Positions 1 to 8,156 of a DNA stretch of 35,399 nucleotides are shown here, in pieces. Within the stretch, counting starts at the first letter, position 1, and each line of letters starts with the position of its first letter. Both the position numbers and the translations under genes were made by a program. The DNA comes from Xanthomonas albilineans (GTDB taxonomy: Bacteria; Pseudomonadota; Gammaproteobacteria; Xanthomonadales; Xanthomonadaceae). The notes under the pieces are model-generated. The model saw only the letters and a list, made by a program, of their open reading frames with translations, did not search any database and had not been told where the DNA came from. Location of the stretch: NCBI RefSeq assembly GCF_002939705.1, contig NZ_MDCB01000018.1, positions 1 to 35,399 on the forward strand. Direction: 5' to 3'.

Positions 1-1565
1 TGGAGATGCTCATCCGAACGCGGTGGGCGCGTCGGCGGGGTATACAACATCGCCTCGCCCGCTTGGCGCTGTTCGTGTTGATGCGACCGGGGGTCTTGGC
101 TGTAGCGCTGTTCGTGTTCGCGTTGCTGCGCATCCATGGCTTGGCGGTGTAACTGCGCGTGGTGCTGCGCTAGCTGGTGTTGCTGTTCGCGCGCTGCCTG
201 CGCTTGCTGTTCCTGCTGCTGCAATTGTGCGATCCGCGCCTGCTCATGCATATCCACGCTGGCCGGTTTTTCATGGGCCGGGTTGCTGTGAGCGGGTGGC
301 TGTTGTGTCTGCCGGTGTGCTTGCGCCAGGTGCGCCGCCTGCTGCTGCGCCTGCCGTATGTGTTCCTGGCGCTGCTGGATGACATGCTCTTCCTGCTGGG
401 CCGTGTGCCTGTCCATGGCCGGAGGCGGCATGGACGCGGCAGCGGATGAGGATGAAGATGAAGAGGCAGATGAAGAGGAGGACGTGTCCGCGTTCGTCGA
501 TGTTGGAGGCATGGACGCTGTCGGCCCGCTGTGCTGGAACCACTGCTCAGGATGGGTGAGCGTGTCGTAGGCTTGCCCGGCGGTGTGTTCGACCGCATGG
601 ATGCCGCGCTCCACGGTTTGACGATCGGCATCGTAGGCATGTTCGGCACGCACCTGCACCGCCAGTGCTTCCACCTTCGCCGCCATGGCGGCAGTCGCGA
701 CAGGATTCAGGGCCATGTTCAGTAGCTCGCGGTCCTGATGGACGTCCTGGCGAAAATGGTCAAAGGCGGCCTTGTTGTGCGCGTAGTTGGCTTGGAACTG
801 CACCAGCCTCTCCGGGGACAGCACGCTCTGCGGGCCAGTGAAGTGTGTGCCGCTGTGATCGCCCAGGCGCATCGCCCGCAACGGATTGGGTGACGATGCG
901 CCGTGGCTGACGTCGAGGTAGTGCGCGTCTTTGAGCGCTTGCACATTTTCTGGAGTCGCCAGGGTCAGCACCGTACCGTAATGCCGACTGGCCGCACTCA
1001 CCGGATCACCTGCCAGGACGTAATTGGTCACCGCCGTGCCACCTTCCGGCACGTGGTGGCTCAGGCTCACCGCGCCGTAAGCGTTGTAGGTCGCGCCGCG
1101 CAGACCGAATTCCGCCGCCTCAATCTGCGCCAGTGCACCGCCGAGGGAGTGGCCGGCGACGGTCACGTGCTCTTTGGGAATGCCCTGTTTGGCTGCCTTG
1201 GCGAGCATCTGCGCCGTGAACGCATCAGCGGCGGCTTTTTGCGGGTTGACGGCATCGCGCACCATCGTGGCATCGACGGCGATGTCCTGGACGGTGGTGA
1301 GCGCATGGCCTGCTTTTTCCGCCGTGGTATCGCCAGTAAATAGACCTGGGTCGGTGCCACGGTAGGCGATGATGATGCGGCGCGGCACTTCCACACTTTG
1401 ATACGCGGTTGCGTGGAAACCACTGATAGGATCGTTCGCGTAGCCAAAGACGGTGTAGTGCTGACCGCCAAGAGTTATGGGTTTTGTGCCATCAACTTCA
1501 CTCTGCAAACGGTTTCTATAGGAATTAACAGCAGCGTCGGCACGTGCTTGATCGGCAGTGTTCAT
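1..1565 (-). CDS. Class 3 lipase-like secreted effector, C-terminus cut by window edge
   Basis: The frame starts at the ATG at 1565-1563 and stays open to the left edge (521 codons visible, no stop). Residues 62-75 carry the RGT segment (IIIAYRGTDPG) of class 3 lipases. The nucleophile elbow VAGHSLGG has Ser140, and AGDPVS and LGDHSGTH further on are plausible Asp and His of the triad. A linker of almost pure serine (about 455-490) precedes a long Gln/His-rich tail. There is no N-terminal signal peptide, so export would need a dedicated secretion system. The ATG overlaps the stop of the upstream lipoprotein gene (ATGA), so the two are translationally coupled. By family knowledge this fits a phospholipase effector of the Xanthomonas type IV system, like the X. 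citri XAC0574/XAC0573 pair recalled from memory. No XVIPCD motif is seen in the visible part; it may lie beyond the edge. A T6SS-type lipase is the alternative. Confidence 0.8.
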   Translation of the reverse strand, partial: MNTADQARADAAVNSYRNRLQSEVDGTKPITLGGQHYTVFGYANDPISGFHATAYQSVEVPRRIIIAYRGTDPGLFTGDTTAEKAGHALTTVQDIAVDATMVRDAVNPQKAAADAFTAQMLAKAAKQGIPKEHVTVAGHSLGGALAQIEAAEFGLRGATYNAYGAVSLSHHVPEGGTAVTNYVLAGDPVSAASRHYGTVLTLATPENVQALKDAHYLDVSHGASSPNPLRAMRLGDHSGTHFTGPQSVLSPERLVQFQANYAHNKAAFDHFRQDVHQDRELLNMALNPVATAAMAAKVEALAVQVRAEHAYDADRQTVERGIHAVEHTAGQAYDTLTHPEQWFQHSGPTASMPPTSTNADTSSSSSASSSSSSSAAASMPPPAMDRHTAQQEEHVIQQRQEHIRQAQQQAAHLAQAHRQTQQPPAHSNPAHEKPASVDMHEQARIAQLQQQEQQAQAAREQQHQLAQHHAQLHRQAMDAQQREHEQRYSQDPRSHQHEQRQAGEAMLYTPPTRPPRSDEHL

Positions 1566-2170
1566 AGCTTGGCTTCCCTGACAGTAATGGTGACTTGGAA
1601 GTGAGCATCTGGATGCTGAACAACCTCATCGTCTTCTCCAGTGAGCGTTGGAGCGCCATAGGGAGCGAAAGAAGTATCCCCATACACGCTCTTCTTGAAG
1701 TAGAAGGGCCGCTCACCATCACGTAATAGAGGTTCAAGCCCGTTCCCCCAATTGAACCTTACCCCCTTGGCAGTCGCCACAATGACAGCACCGGTCGCAT
1801 CCCAGTGGCACACGCCAAGCTTGAAGTAGTCCTCATCCAATAAGGCGTCGCGGTAGAAATATCCCTTCCACGTGTGATCGTCCACCTGTGTCATAGGAAC
1901 ATCGAGTCCGGTACCAGGCACTTGCTGCACACCAACGAACGGCATCATCGGCACGCATTTCTCATTGATGACGTCATACCCGATATATGCCTTGATCGTA
2001 TCCCATGGCCCCGGCGCATGGGAGGTGGCAATCACTTCGTAGCGTCTGACCGGGTGCGGGTTGAGGTGACCGGTGGCGCCGTCATTGCCGACATCGATGC
2101 CTTTGGAGCAGCCCGCAGCGGTCAGGGCCAGGGGCATGATGGCGGTGGCGGCAAGGTGTTGCAGTTTCAT
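1562..2170 (-). CDS. Lipoprotein, candidate immunity protein for the adjacent lipase
   Basis: This 202-residue protein starts with MKLQHLAATAIMPLALTAAGC. That is a short signal sequence ending in a lipobox with Cys21, so a membrane-anchored periplasmic lipoprotein is expected. The start was chosen because GAGGA lies 8 nt before the ATG at 2170 and because the signal sequence must be N-terminal. The mature part is acidic and aromatic, with two later cysteines (in NEKCVPMM and LGVCHWD); no catalytic motif is recognised. The stop overlaps the ATG of the lipase by 4 bp (ATGA). A lipoprotein placed directly before a phospholipase effector is the usual order of effector-immunity pairs, which protect the producer's own envelope. 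The role is inferred from context and not from a recognised family. The frame continues open upstream (see 2171-2419). Confidence 0.72.
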   Translation of the reverse strand: MKLQHLAATAIMPLALTAAGCSKGIDVGNDGATGHLNPHPVRRYEVIATSHAPGPWDTIKAYIGYDVINEKCVPMMPFVGVQQVPGTGLDVPMTQVDDHTWKGYFYRDALLDEDYFKLGVCHWDATGAVIVATAKGVRFNWGNGLEPLLRDGERPFYFKKSVYGDTSFAPYGAPTLTGEDDEVVQHPDAHFQVTITVREAKL

Positions 2171-2419
2171 CGGGTCGTCCTCGGGGGGATGGGTCGCGGA
2201 TACGGCGGCAGGCAGGTACGGTGGCCGCGCAGGTTTACGCTTGGGCTCCACCGGCAATCCGCCGGGTGGCAGCGGCCCCAGCTCGGCGCGCACCCGCGCA
2301 TTGATGATCGCCATATCGCGCAGCAGCTGCAGATCGTGCAGCGGATCGCGCACCTTGAGTTTGCGCGGGCGATAGGGATTGTCGCTGTGATCGTCTTGAT
2401 CGTCGGTGTCCTGGCTCAT
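2171..2419 (-). other. In-frame upstream coding segment, small hypothetical protein fused or overlapping the lipoprotein
   Basis: From the ATG at 2419, preceded by AAAGGAGAGG about 10 nt upstream, the frame reads MSQDTDDQDDHSDNPYRPRK and continues 83 codons into the lipoprotein ATG at 2170 without a stop. The segment is hydrophilic: Asp-rich at first, then a helical stretch (LHDLQLLRDMAIINARVRAE), then a Pro-rich tail. It looks like a small independent Xanthomonas protein that has lost its own stop. Read through, it would make a 285-residue protein with an internal signal sequence that could not work as a lipoprotein signal. Two separate starts, or a fusion, are both possible. I do not recognise the function. 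Confidence 0.5.
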
Positions 2420-2637
2420 CGCGCGTGACCTCTCCTTTTGATTTGGACCAAGCCTCTCCCCTGCACCTGCGATCTTACGCCACGCAGCCGATGCCGCAAC
2501 GGCCTGGGGCGACGAGGCTATGGCCGGGGTGTTCATGGCCTGGCGCTCGCCCAACCAGCGGCGCGACAGGGTTCACCGACAAAGCTGCGGCGCGGGCTTG
2601 GTGCGCAACCGAGGCCACATGTTCGCCCATACACTAT

Positions 2638-2671
2638 ACGGAAATTCCAATCACGTGTATGGAATTTCCGT
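2638..2671. repeat. Perfect 12-bp inverted repeat around a CACGTG core
   Basis: ACGGAAATTCCA (2638-2649) and its exact reverse complement (2660-2671) are separated by a 10-nt loop containing CACGTG. No T-run follows on either strand, so it is not a typical intrinsic terminator. It lies about 220 bp upstream of the lipoprotein unit and at the end of a decayed reading frame. It could be an operator for a dimeric regulator, the end of a lost element, or an old transcription stop. Confidence 0.6.
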
Positions 2672-3048
2672 CGTTGTGCAGGACGTGTGCGCATCCTGCA
2701 CCGACGCGTTATATTCCATTGCATTGTGCAGTGACGGGCCCGCGTTGAGTGCCACATATTCGCTCACCTGCCGCTGGATGTCCGCTGGCAGATGGCTAGA
2801 CCGGAGTGCGCGCAAATCTGGCGCAGCGCCTGGGACAGTGCGCCACGTTCGTGAAACAACTCGCGGCTGAAATGCTTGAAGGCGGTCTGGTGATCCACGT
2901 AGCGCTGCGACGTTTCGCTGAAGCGATGCGGGACCAGGCCGTTGTCCGGGCTTTTGCTGCCGAAATACTGTTTGCTGCCGTGCTCGCCCAGCCCGCATCG
3001 CCAGCAGCGCATTGCCCACAACGACGCACTGCGATGCGAACGATCCAT
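2651..3048 (-). pseudogene. Frame-broken coding relic, family not recognised
   Basis: One minus-strand frame reads protein-like sequence down to about 2800 (YVDHQTAFKHFSRELFHERG, then LSQALRQICAHSGL) and soon stops. From about 2795 the neighbouring frame takes over with LPADIQRQVSEYVALNAG and SLHNAMEYN, and ends at 2651. The hand-over between frames near 2795-2805 suggests a single-base frameshift in a former gene. I cannot name the family. It lies just downstream of the pseudouridine synthase gene and is the only recognisable content of the interval 2420-3079 apart from the inverted repeat. Confidence 0.35.
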
Positions 3049-3079
3049 GCGCGATCGCGTCAGGCATCCACAGCAGCGT

Positions 3080-3673
3080 CTACAGCGCGCGCCAACTCCC
3101 CGGCGCCAGGCCGTCGAGCCGGTGCGTCCCCATCGCCACGCGCACCAGGCGCAGGGTCGGTAAGCCGACCGCAGCGGTCATCCGCCGCACCTGGCGGTTG
3201 CGGCCCTCGCGCAACACGATCTGTAACCAGGCATCGGGCACGGTCTTGCGGAAACGCACCGGCGGATCGCGCGGCCACAACGCCGGTGCGGCATCCAACC
3301 GGCTGACCTGAGCCGGCGCGGTGGGACCATCATTCAACGCCACACCATCGCCCAAACGTTGCAGTTGCTCCGGCTGCGGCACGCCCTCCACCTGCACCCA
3401 GTAGGTCTTGGGCTGTTTGTGGCGCGGGTCGGTGAGACGATGCGCAAGCGCGCCGTCGTCGGTCAACAGCAACAAGCCTTCGCTGTCGTAATCCAGCCGC
3501 CCGGCGGCATACACACCACCAGGCAGACCGAATTCGGCCAGCGTCCGCCGCGGCGACGCGCTGCGGTCGGTGAACTGGCACAGCACGTTGAACGGCTTGT
3601 TGAAGGCAATCAGCACGACGGTGGGGACCGCGCTACACCCGCGCCGCACGGCACGGTGCGGGACATGTCGCAC
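3080..3673 (-). CDS. rluE: 23S rRNA pseudouridine synthase, RluE/RsuA family
   Basis: The protein shows the family core: an early IAFNKPFNVLCQF segment, the catalytic-Asp motif GRLDYDSEGLLLLT, the RHKQPKTYWVQVEG segment, and LREGRNRQVRRM followed by TLRLVRVAMG near the C-terminus. No S4 domain precedes the core, which fits the short RluE type. RluE makes one pseudouridine in domain V of 23S rRNA (position 2457 in E. coli). The longest frame gives 197 residues. A GTG at 3616 (starting at LIAFNKPF) would give a length more usual for RluE, and neither start has a clear ribosome-binding site. It appears monocistronic and ends 32 bp from the decayed frame that follows. Confidence 0.85.
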   Translation of the reverse strand: MRHVPHRAVRRGCSAVPTVVLIAFNKPFNVLCQFTDRSASPRRTLAEFGLPGGVYAAGRLDYDSEGLLLLTDDGALAHRLTDPRHKQPKTYWVQVEGVPQPEQLQRLGDGVALNDGPTAPAQVSRLDAAPALWPRDPPVRFRKTVPDAWLQIVLREGRNRQVRRMTAAVGLPTLRLVRVAMGTHRLDGLAPGSWRAL

Positions 3674-3703
3674 GCGCGCATACCGCCATACGCAACGACC
3701 GCA

Positions 3704-4558
3704 TCAGCGCTTGACGAACTTCAACGTCATCCGGTCGCTCTCTCCGATCGCCTGGTACTTGGCGTTGTCGGCCGCATCGTGCTGGTTGCTCGGCGGCAGC
3801 GTCCACACGCCGCCCGGATAGTCCTTGGTGTCGCGCGGATTGGCGTTGATCTCGCTCTTGCCGACCAGGGCAAAGCCCGCCGCCTCGGCCATCGCGATCA
3901 CCTGCGCCTGCCCCACGTAGCCGCTCTTGTCGTCGGCCGGCACGTCGGCCTTGGCGCGATGTTCGACCACACCGAGCACGCCACCGGGTTTAAGCACCTG
4001 GTAGAACCCCTTGAACATACCTTCGGCCTGTCCGGCCGTGCGCCAGTTGTGCACGTTGCGGAACGTCAGCACCAGATCCGCCGATCCAGGCGGACCGAAC
4101 ACCGGAGCGCTCGGGGAATACGCCACGATGCGGGCGTGGTCGTACTGCGCCGGCGCGGCGGCGAATTTTTGCTCCAGGCCGCTGCGGGCCTTCTGCTGAT
4201 AATCGCGGCGTCCTTCCGGTACCGCCGCCGGATCGACCACGGCGGCGATGTAGTGGCCGCGTTCGCGCAGATACGGTGCCAGGATCTCCGCATACCAGCC
4301 GCTGCCGGGAGTGATCTCGATCACTGTCTGCGTCGGCTTGATACCGAAGAAGGCGAGGGTCTGGCCCGGGTGACGATAGGCATCGCGCGCGACGTTGGCA
4401 GGGTCGCGCCAGCGGCCATCGATGGCCGCCCGCAGCCCCGCATCCGCTGCGGGCAAGCCCGTGCTGTGAGCGGGCTTGAGCGCCTGCGCCATAGGCGCGA
4501 GCAATGTGCTGGCAACGGCCAGCGTACAGACACAGGCAAGCGAGGTTCGAAGCGTCAT
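3704..4558 (-). CDS. Exported class I SAM-methyltransferase-like protein
   Basis: This 284-residue protein begins with a signal peptide (MTLRTSLACVCTLAVASTLL, cleavage likely after AQA). A Rossmann methyltransferase domain follows: motif I is degenerate (VIEITPGSGWYAEIL), then VVDPAAV, ADLVLTFRNVHNW and VLKPGGVLGVVEHR. It resembles the exported methyltransferase-like proteins common in Xanthomonadaceae and other proteobacteria. SAM is not expected in the periplasm, so the substrate and even the activity are uncertain. The ATG at 4558 was preferred to an upstream GTG at 4573 because it gives a clean signal peptide. The gene diverges from the aldo/keto reductase at 4726. Confidence 0.78.
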   Translation of the reverse strand: MTLRTSLACVCTLAVASTLLAPMAQALKPAHSTGLPAADAGLRAAIDGRWRDPANVARDAYRHPGQTLAFFGIKPTQTVIEITPGSGWYAEILAPYLRERGHYIAAVVDPAAVPEGRRDYQQKARSGLEQKFAAAPAQYDHARIVAYSPSAPVFGPPGSADLVLTFRNVHNWRTAGQAEGMFKGFYQVLKPGGVLGVVEHRAKADVPADDKSGYVGQAQVIAMAEAAGFALVGKSEINANPRDTKDYPGGVWTLPPSNQHDAADNAKYQAIGESDRMTLKFVKR

Positions 4559-4725
4559 GGCAGGCGTCCACACAAAGGTGGCAGGAGCCTAGCACGCATG
4601 CGCGTCACCGCCGACGGCGACGTGCGCAGATCACGCAGACAGAACGTTATGCTTGCCAACATTGCAGCATCTCCGAAAGCACACGCGACACGCCTGTCGC
4701 CGTCCCCACACTGGAGGATTTCGCC

Positions 4726-5685
4726 ATGTGGCACACACGCGAACTCGGCCGTTCCGGCCTGCATGCAGCACCGCTTGCGTTCGGCGGCAACGTGTTCGGC
4801 TGGAGCGCCGACACCAAGACCTCGTTCGCCCTGCTCGATGCCTTCGTCGATGCCGGATTCAACCTGATCGACACCGCCGACATTTACTCGGCCTGGGTGC
4901 CGGGCAATCGCGGCGGCGAATCGGAAAGCATCATCGGCCAGTGGCTTAAACGCAGCGGCAAGCGCGACAAGGTACTGATCGCGACCAAGGTCGGCAAATG
5001 GGCCGAGCGTCCAGGTTTATCCGCCGATAACATCGCCGCAGCGGTGGATGATTCCTTACAACGTCTACAAACCGACGTCATCGACCTCTACCAGGCGCAC
5101 GCCGATGACGATGCGATACCGCTGGAAGCATCGCTGGCGGCGTTCGGGCGGTTGATCGAGCAAGGCAAAGTGCGCGCGATCGGCGCATCCAACTATAGCG
5201 CCGCACGCCTGGCCGAAGCGTTGCGGATCTCGGCGCAATACCACCTGCCGCGCTACGAGACGCTGCAACCGGAGTACAACCTGTACGATCGCGCCGGCTA
5301 CGAGGCCGCACTGGAACCGCTGGTGCACAAGCACGGGCTGGGCGTGCTGTGCTACTACGCGCTGGCCAGTGGTTTTCTCAGCGGCAAATATCGCAACGCC
5401 GGCGACGCCGACAAGAGCCAAGCGCGCGGCGCCAGCGTGGTCGCGCGCTACCTCAACGCACGTGGCCTGCGCATCCTGGCGGCGCTCGACGACCTCGCCG
5501 GCAAGCATGCCGCCACCCCGACCCAGGTAGCATTGGCCTGGTTGATCGCGCGTCCCGGCATCACCGCACCGATCGCCAGCGCCACCAGCCTGACGCAACT
5601 GCAAGACCTGCTCGCCGCCGCGCGCTTGCAATTGTCGTCCGCGGACATCGCGCAATTGAACGCCGCCAGCGAAGACAGCGCATGA
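4726..5685 (+). CDS. Aldo/keto reductase
   Basis: This 319-residue NADPH-dependent aldo/keto reductase starts at the ATG at 4726, preceded by GGAGG 8 nt upstream. It has the (beta/alpha)8 family signatures in order: the N-terminal TRELGRSGL strand, NLIDTADIYSAW (catalytic Asp and Tyr), IATKVGKW (catalytic Lys), DLYQAHADDD (catalytic His), GASNYSA and the C-terminal cofactor loop IASATSLTQLQDL. It resembles the YajO/YqkF-type cytosolic reductases. The physiological substrate cannot be told from the sequence. Its stop overlaps the next ATG (ATGA), so it is co-translated with the MDR-type reductase. Confidence 0.9.
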   Translation: MWHTRELGRSGLHAAPLAFGGNVFGWSADTKTSFALLDAFVDAGFNLIDTADIYSAWVPGNRGGESESIIGQWLKRSGKRDKVLIATKVGKWAERPGLSADNIAAAVDDSLQRLQTDVIDLYQAHADDDAIPLEASLAAFGRLIEQGKVRAIGASNYSAARLAEALRISAQYHLPRYETLQPEYNLYDRAGYEAALEPLVHKHGLGVLCYYALASGFLSGKYRNAGDADKSQARGASVVARYLNARGLRILAALDDLAGKHAATPTQVALAWLIARPGITAPIASATSLTQLQDLLAAARLQLSSADIAQLNAASEDSA

Positions 5686-6719
5686 GCACGGCCCCCTGGA
5701 CCACCCGCATCGTGCTCGCCTCGCGCCCGCAGGGCGCGCCGAGCGCGGAAAATTTCCGCCTCGAACAAGTGCCCCTGGCGCCGCCCGGTCCGGGCCAGGT
5801 GCTGCTGCGCAACCGCTGGCTATCGCTGGATCCCTACATGCGTGGTCGCATGAGCCAGACGCCTTCGTATGCGCCGCCGGTGCAACTGGGCGAAACGATG
5901 GTCGGCAGCACCGTGGCCGAGGTGCTCGTCTCGCATGCGCCTGCGCTCGCCCCGGGCGATCTGGTCCTGGTGCAGAACGGCGGCTGGCAGACGCACCTGG
6001 TCGCCGAAGGTGCCAGCCTGCGGCGCAAGCTCGATCCGCAGTCGCCGCTCCCGCCCAGCACCGCGCTCGGCGTCTATGGCATGCCCGGCTTCACCGCGTA
6101 TGCCGGCCTGCACGAGATCGGCAGGCCACAACCCGGCGAAACCGTCGCGGTCGCTGCCGCCACCGGCCCGGTTGGCGCTAGCGTGGCGCAGATCGCCAAG
6201 CTGCGCGGCGCGAACGTGATCGCCATCGCCGGCGGCGCGGAAAAGTGCCGTTACCTGCGCAAGGAACTGGGTATGGACACGGTCCTGGACCATCGCGCCG
6301 CGGATTTCGCCGCGCAGTTACGCACCGCCGCCGCCGACGGGATCGACGTGTACTTCGAGAACGTCGGCGGCCATGTGTTCGACGCGGTGCTGCCGCTGTT
6401 GAACGACTTCGCACGGATACCGGTGTGCGGCACCATCGCCACCTACAATGCCGAGGGCGCATCGCCGCCCGGCCCGGATCGGCTACCAGCACTGATGAAC
6501 CAGATACTGCGCCAGCGCCTGACTGTGCGCGGCTTCATCGTCGGCGACTTCGTCATGCTCTATCCGGAGTTCCTGCGCGAGATGGGCGCATGGCTGGCCG
6601 AGGGCCGGGTGCGCTACCGCGAACAGGTGGTGGATGGGCTTGAGAACGCGCCACAGTCATTCATCGACATGCTTGATGGCGGCAACTTCGGCAAATTGGT
6701 GGTGCGGCTGAACGTGTAG
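5682..6719 (+). CDS. NADPH-dependent MDR reductase, curcumin/2-alkenal reductase type
   Basis: This 345-residue protein of the zinc-free medium-chain dehydrogenase family resembles E. coli CurA and the leukotriene B4 dehydrogenase group. It shows WLSLDPYMRGRM near residue 50, GMPGFTAYAGL before the cofactor domain, a nucleotide-binding segment (AAATGPVGASVAQIAKLRGA), FENVGGHVFDAVL and the C-terminal VRGFIVGDF. It probably reduces alpha,beta-unsaturated carbonyls with NADPH in the cytoplasm. The ATG overlaps the stop of the aldo/keto reductase by 4 bp, so the two reductases form one transcription unit, perhaps for reactive-carbonyl detoxification (inference). Confidence 0.88.
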   Translation: MSTAPWTTRIVLASRPQGAPSAENFRLEQVPLAPPGPGQVLLRNRWLSLDPYMRGRMSQTPSYAPPVQLGETMVGSTVAEVLVSHAPALAPGDLVLVQNGGWQTHLVAEGASLRRKLDPQSPLPPSTALGVYGMPGFTAYAGLHEIGRPQPGETVAVAAATGPVGASVAQIAKLRGANVIAIAGGAEKCRYLRKELGMDTVLDHRAADFAAQLRTAAADGIDVYFENVGGHVFDAVLPLLNDFARIPVCGTIATYNAEGASPPGPDRLPALMNQILRQRLTVRGFIVGDFVMLYPEFLREMGAWLAEGRVRYREQVVDGLENAPQSFIDMLDGGNFGKLVVRLNV

Positions 6720-7203
6720 CCGCAATCCAACCGACAGCACCAGACGACTCACAATGCGCGATGCGGTGGCGATATCCCGCGACACCATCATGCGGCTTAT
6801 CCAGTCCGCAGCTTAGAGTAGCTAACAAAACTACTGCGTCGCTGTCGTGGATGCCAACCGCAATAAGAAAATCGAAACCGCTAACGTGCTTGTGCTCATT
6901 GCGTTGCTCTGCGTTGCACGGATCCTGTGGTGCGATGGGTTATCTTCTCTATACCCGCGCCAGTGATGAATCGATCAACTTCGATTCGACGCACCAGGGT
7001 TCTCGCGTTTCATCCGCGTACAACGCAGAGGTCAAATCGTAGACGGGTGGACTTACAAGGCATGGCGTTTGTTCGACGGAAACACGCTCGGCGAGGAACG
7101 TCAGGAAGAAATCCTCGCCTTCGGCATCATGCGTTGCAGTTGAATCTTGAGGCCACCCAATCCAGACACTACCATCGGTGATAACGCCGTCGTTGCCTTT
7201 TTC
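6720..7203. other. 484-bp interval with a short decayed frame
   Basis: The interval lies between the MDR reductase and pcaR and holds no gene with a credible start. On the plus strand, 6970-7143 is open and reads protein-like sequence (QLRFDAPGFSRFIRVQRRGQ, then DGWTYKAWRLFDGN and GEERQEEILAFGIM). It has no start codon except a late ATG, and the codons just before it are two stops. It is probably the 3' remnant of a lost gene whose family I do not recognise. The rest (6720-6965) is less GC-rich and shows nothing definable apart from presumably holding the pcaR promoter near its right end. Confidence 0.35.
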
Positions 7204-8073
7204 ATGTCCGATTCTCCAGCTCCACCCCGTGTGCGCCGCAGCCCACGTACCCGCCCGTCAGCGACGACGCCGGAACACGGTCTGCCCGCGGAGCTGATGC
7301 GCCGCATCGGCGCCTGCGAAGGCGATCCGAATTTCATGACCTCGCTGGCGCGTGGCCTGGCGGTGCTCAGCGCGTTCGGTCAGCACAGCCGCGACGTCAG
7401 CATGGCCCAGCTCAGCGCCGACACCGGCATCCCCCGCGCGGCGGTGCGACGGGTGTTGTACACCCTGGAAAAGCTGGGCTACGTCGGCGTGCATGGTCGC
7501 GGTTATGTGCTGCTGCCACGCGCGCTGGGGATCGGCAGCGGCTATCTGTCCACTGCGGCACTGTCGGTGGCGGCACAGCCAGTGCTCGATGCACTGCGCG
7601 ACACGTTGCACGAGTCCTGCTCGTTGGGCGTGCTCGATGGCGACGATCTGTTGTACGTGGCACGCGCGGAGACGGTGCGGCTCATGTCGATCAGCCTGCG
7701 TGCGGGGAGCCGGCTACCGGCGTATTGCACCTCGATGGGACGGGTGCTGCTCGCCGCGCAACCACCTGACACCCTGCACAGTTATCTGGAGCGCAACCCG
7801 CTGCGTCCACGCACCGAGCGCACCATCACCGAGCGCGTGCCGTTCCAAACACTGCTCGAACGCGTGCAACGCGACGGCTATGCAATCGTGGATCAGGAAC
7901 TGGAGATCGGCCTGCGCTCGGTCGCGGTGCCGGTGAACAACCGTCAGGAACGCGTGGTCGCCGCGCTCAACGTCGGCACTTCAGTGTCGCGGATGACGCT
8001 AGGCCACCTGCAAAACAAAGTATTGCCTGCGCTGAAACACGCGGCGCAGCAGTTGCGCCTGTTGCTGGATTGA
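7204..8073 (+). CDS. pcaR: IclR-family regulator of protocatechuate genes, PcaR/PcaU type
   Basis: The 289-residue protein has an N-terminal winged helix (FMTSLARGLAVLSAF, then DTGIPRAAVRRVLYTLEKLG) and an IclR effector domain (ESCSLGVLDGDDLLYVAR, LPAYCTSMGRVLLA, GYAIVDQELEIGLRSVAVPV). The wording of these segments matches the PcaR/PcaU/PobR branch that senses beta-ketoadipate or protocatechuate and activates pca genes. The start is the ATG at 7204; no clear ribosome-binding site is visible, and a later start before the winged helix is possible. In related genomes pcaR lies next to the pca operon. Here it is separated from pcaC by the transport unit at 8157-13736. Two tandem candidate sites lie upstream of pcaI (21048-21082). 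Confidence 0.88.
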   Translation: MSDSPAPPRVRRSPRTRPSATTPEHGLPAELMRRIGACEGDPNFMTSLARGLAVLSAFGQHSRDVSMAQLSADTGIPRAAVRRVLYTLEKLGYVGVHGRGYVLLPRALGIGSGYLSTAALSVAAQPVLDALRDTLHESCSLGVLDGDDLLYVARAETVRLMSISLRAGSRLPAYCTSMGRVLLAAQPPDTLHSYLERNPLRPRTERTITERVPFQTLLERVQRDGYAIVDQELEIGLRSVAVPVNNRQERVVAALNVGTSVSRMTLGHLQNKVLPALKHAAQQLRLLLD

Positions 8074-8156
8074 CACCTCACCCGATATTGCGGCGACGAA
8101 GGCGGATGCAAGCTGTTAGCGCCGAAGTAAAAAGTCGGCCTTGGGCTGCTGCACCC

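Noticed and set aside
3359-4867. Long plus-strand open frame of about 500 codons
   Set aside because: It lies antisense to rluE and the methyltransferase gene and runs into the aldo/keto reductase; its protein is His/Arg-rich and low in complexity, typical of a shadow frame in GC-rich DNA.
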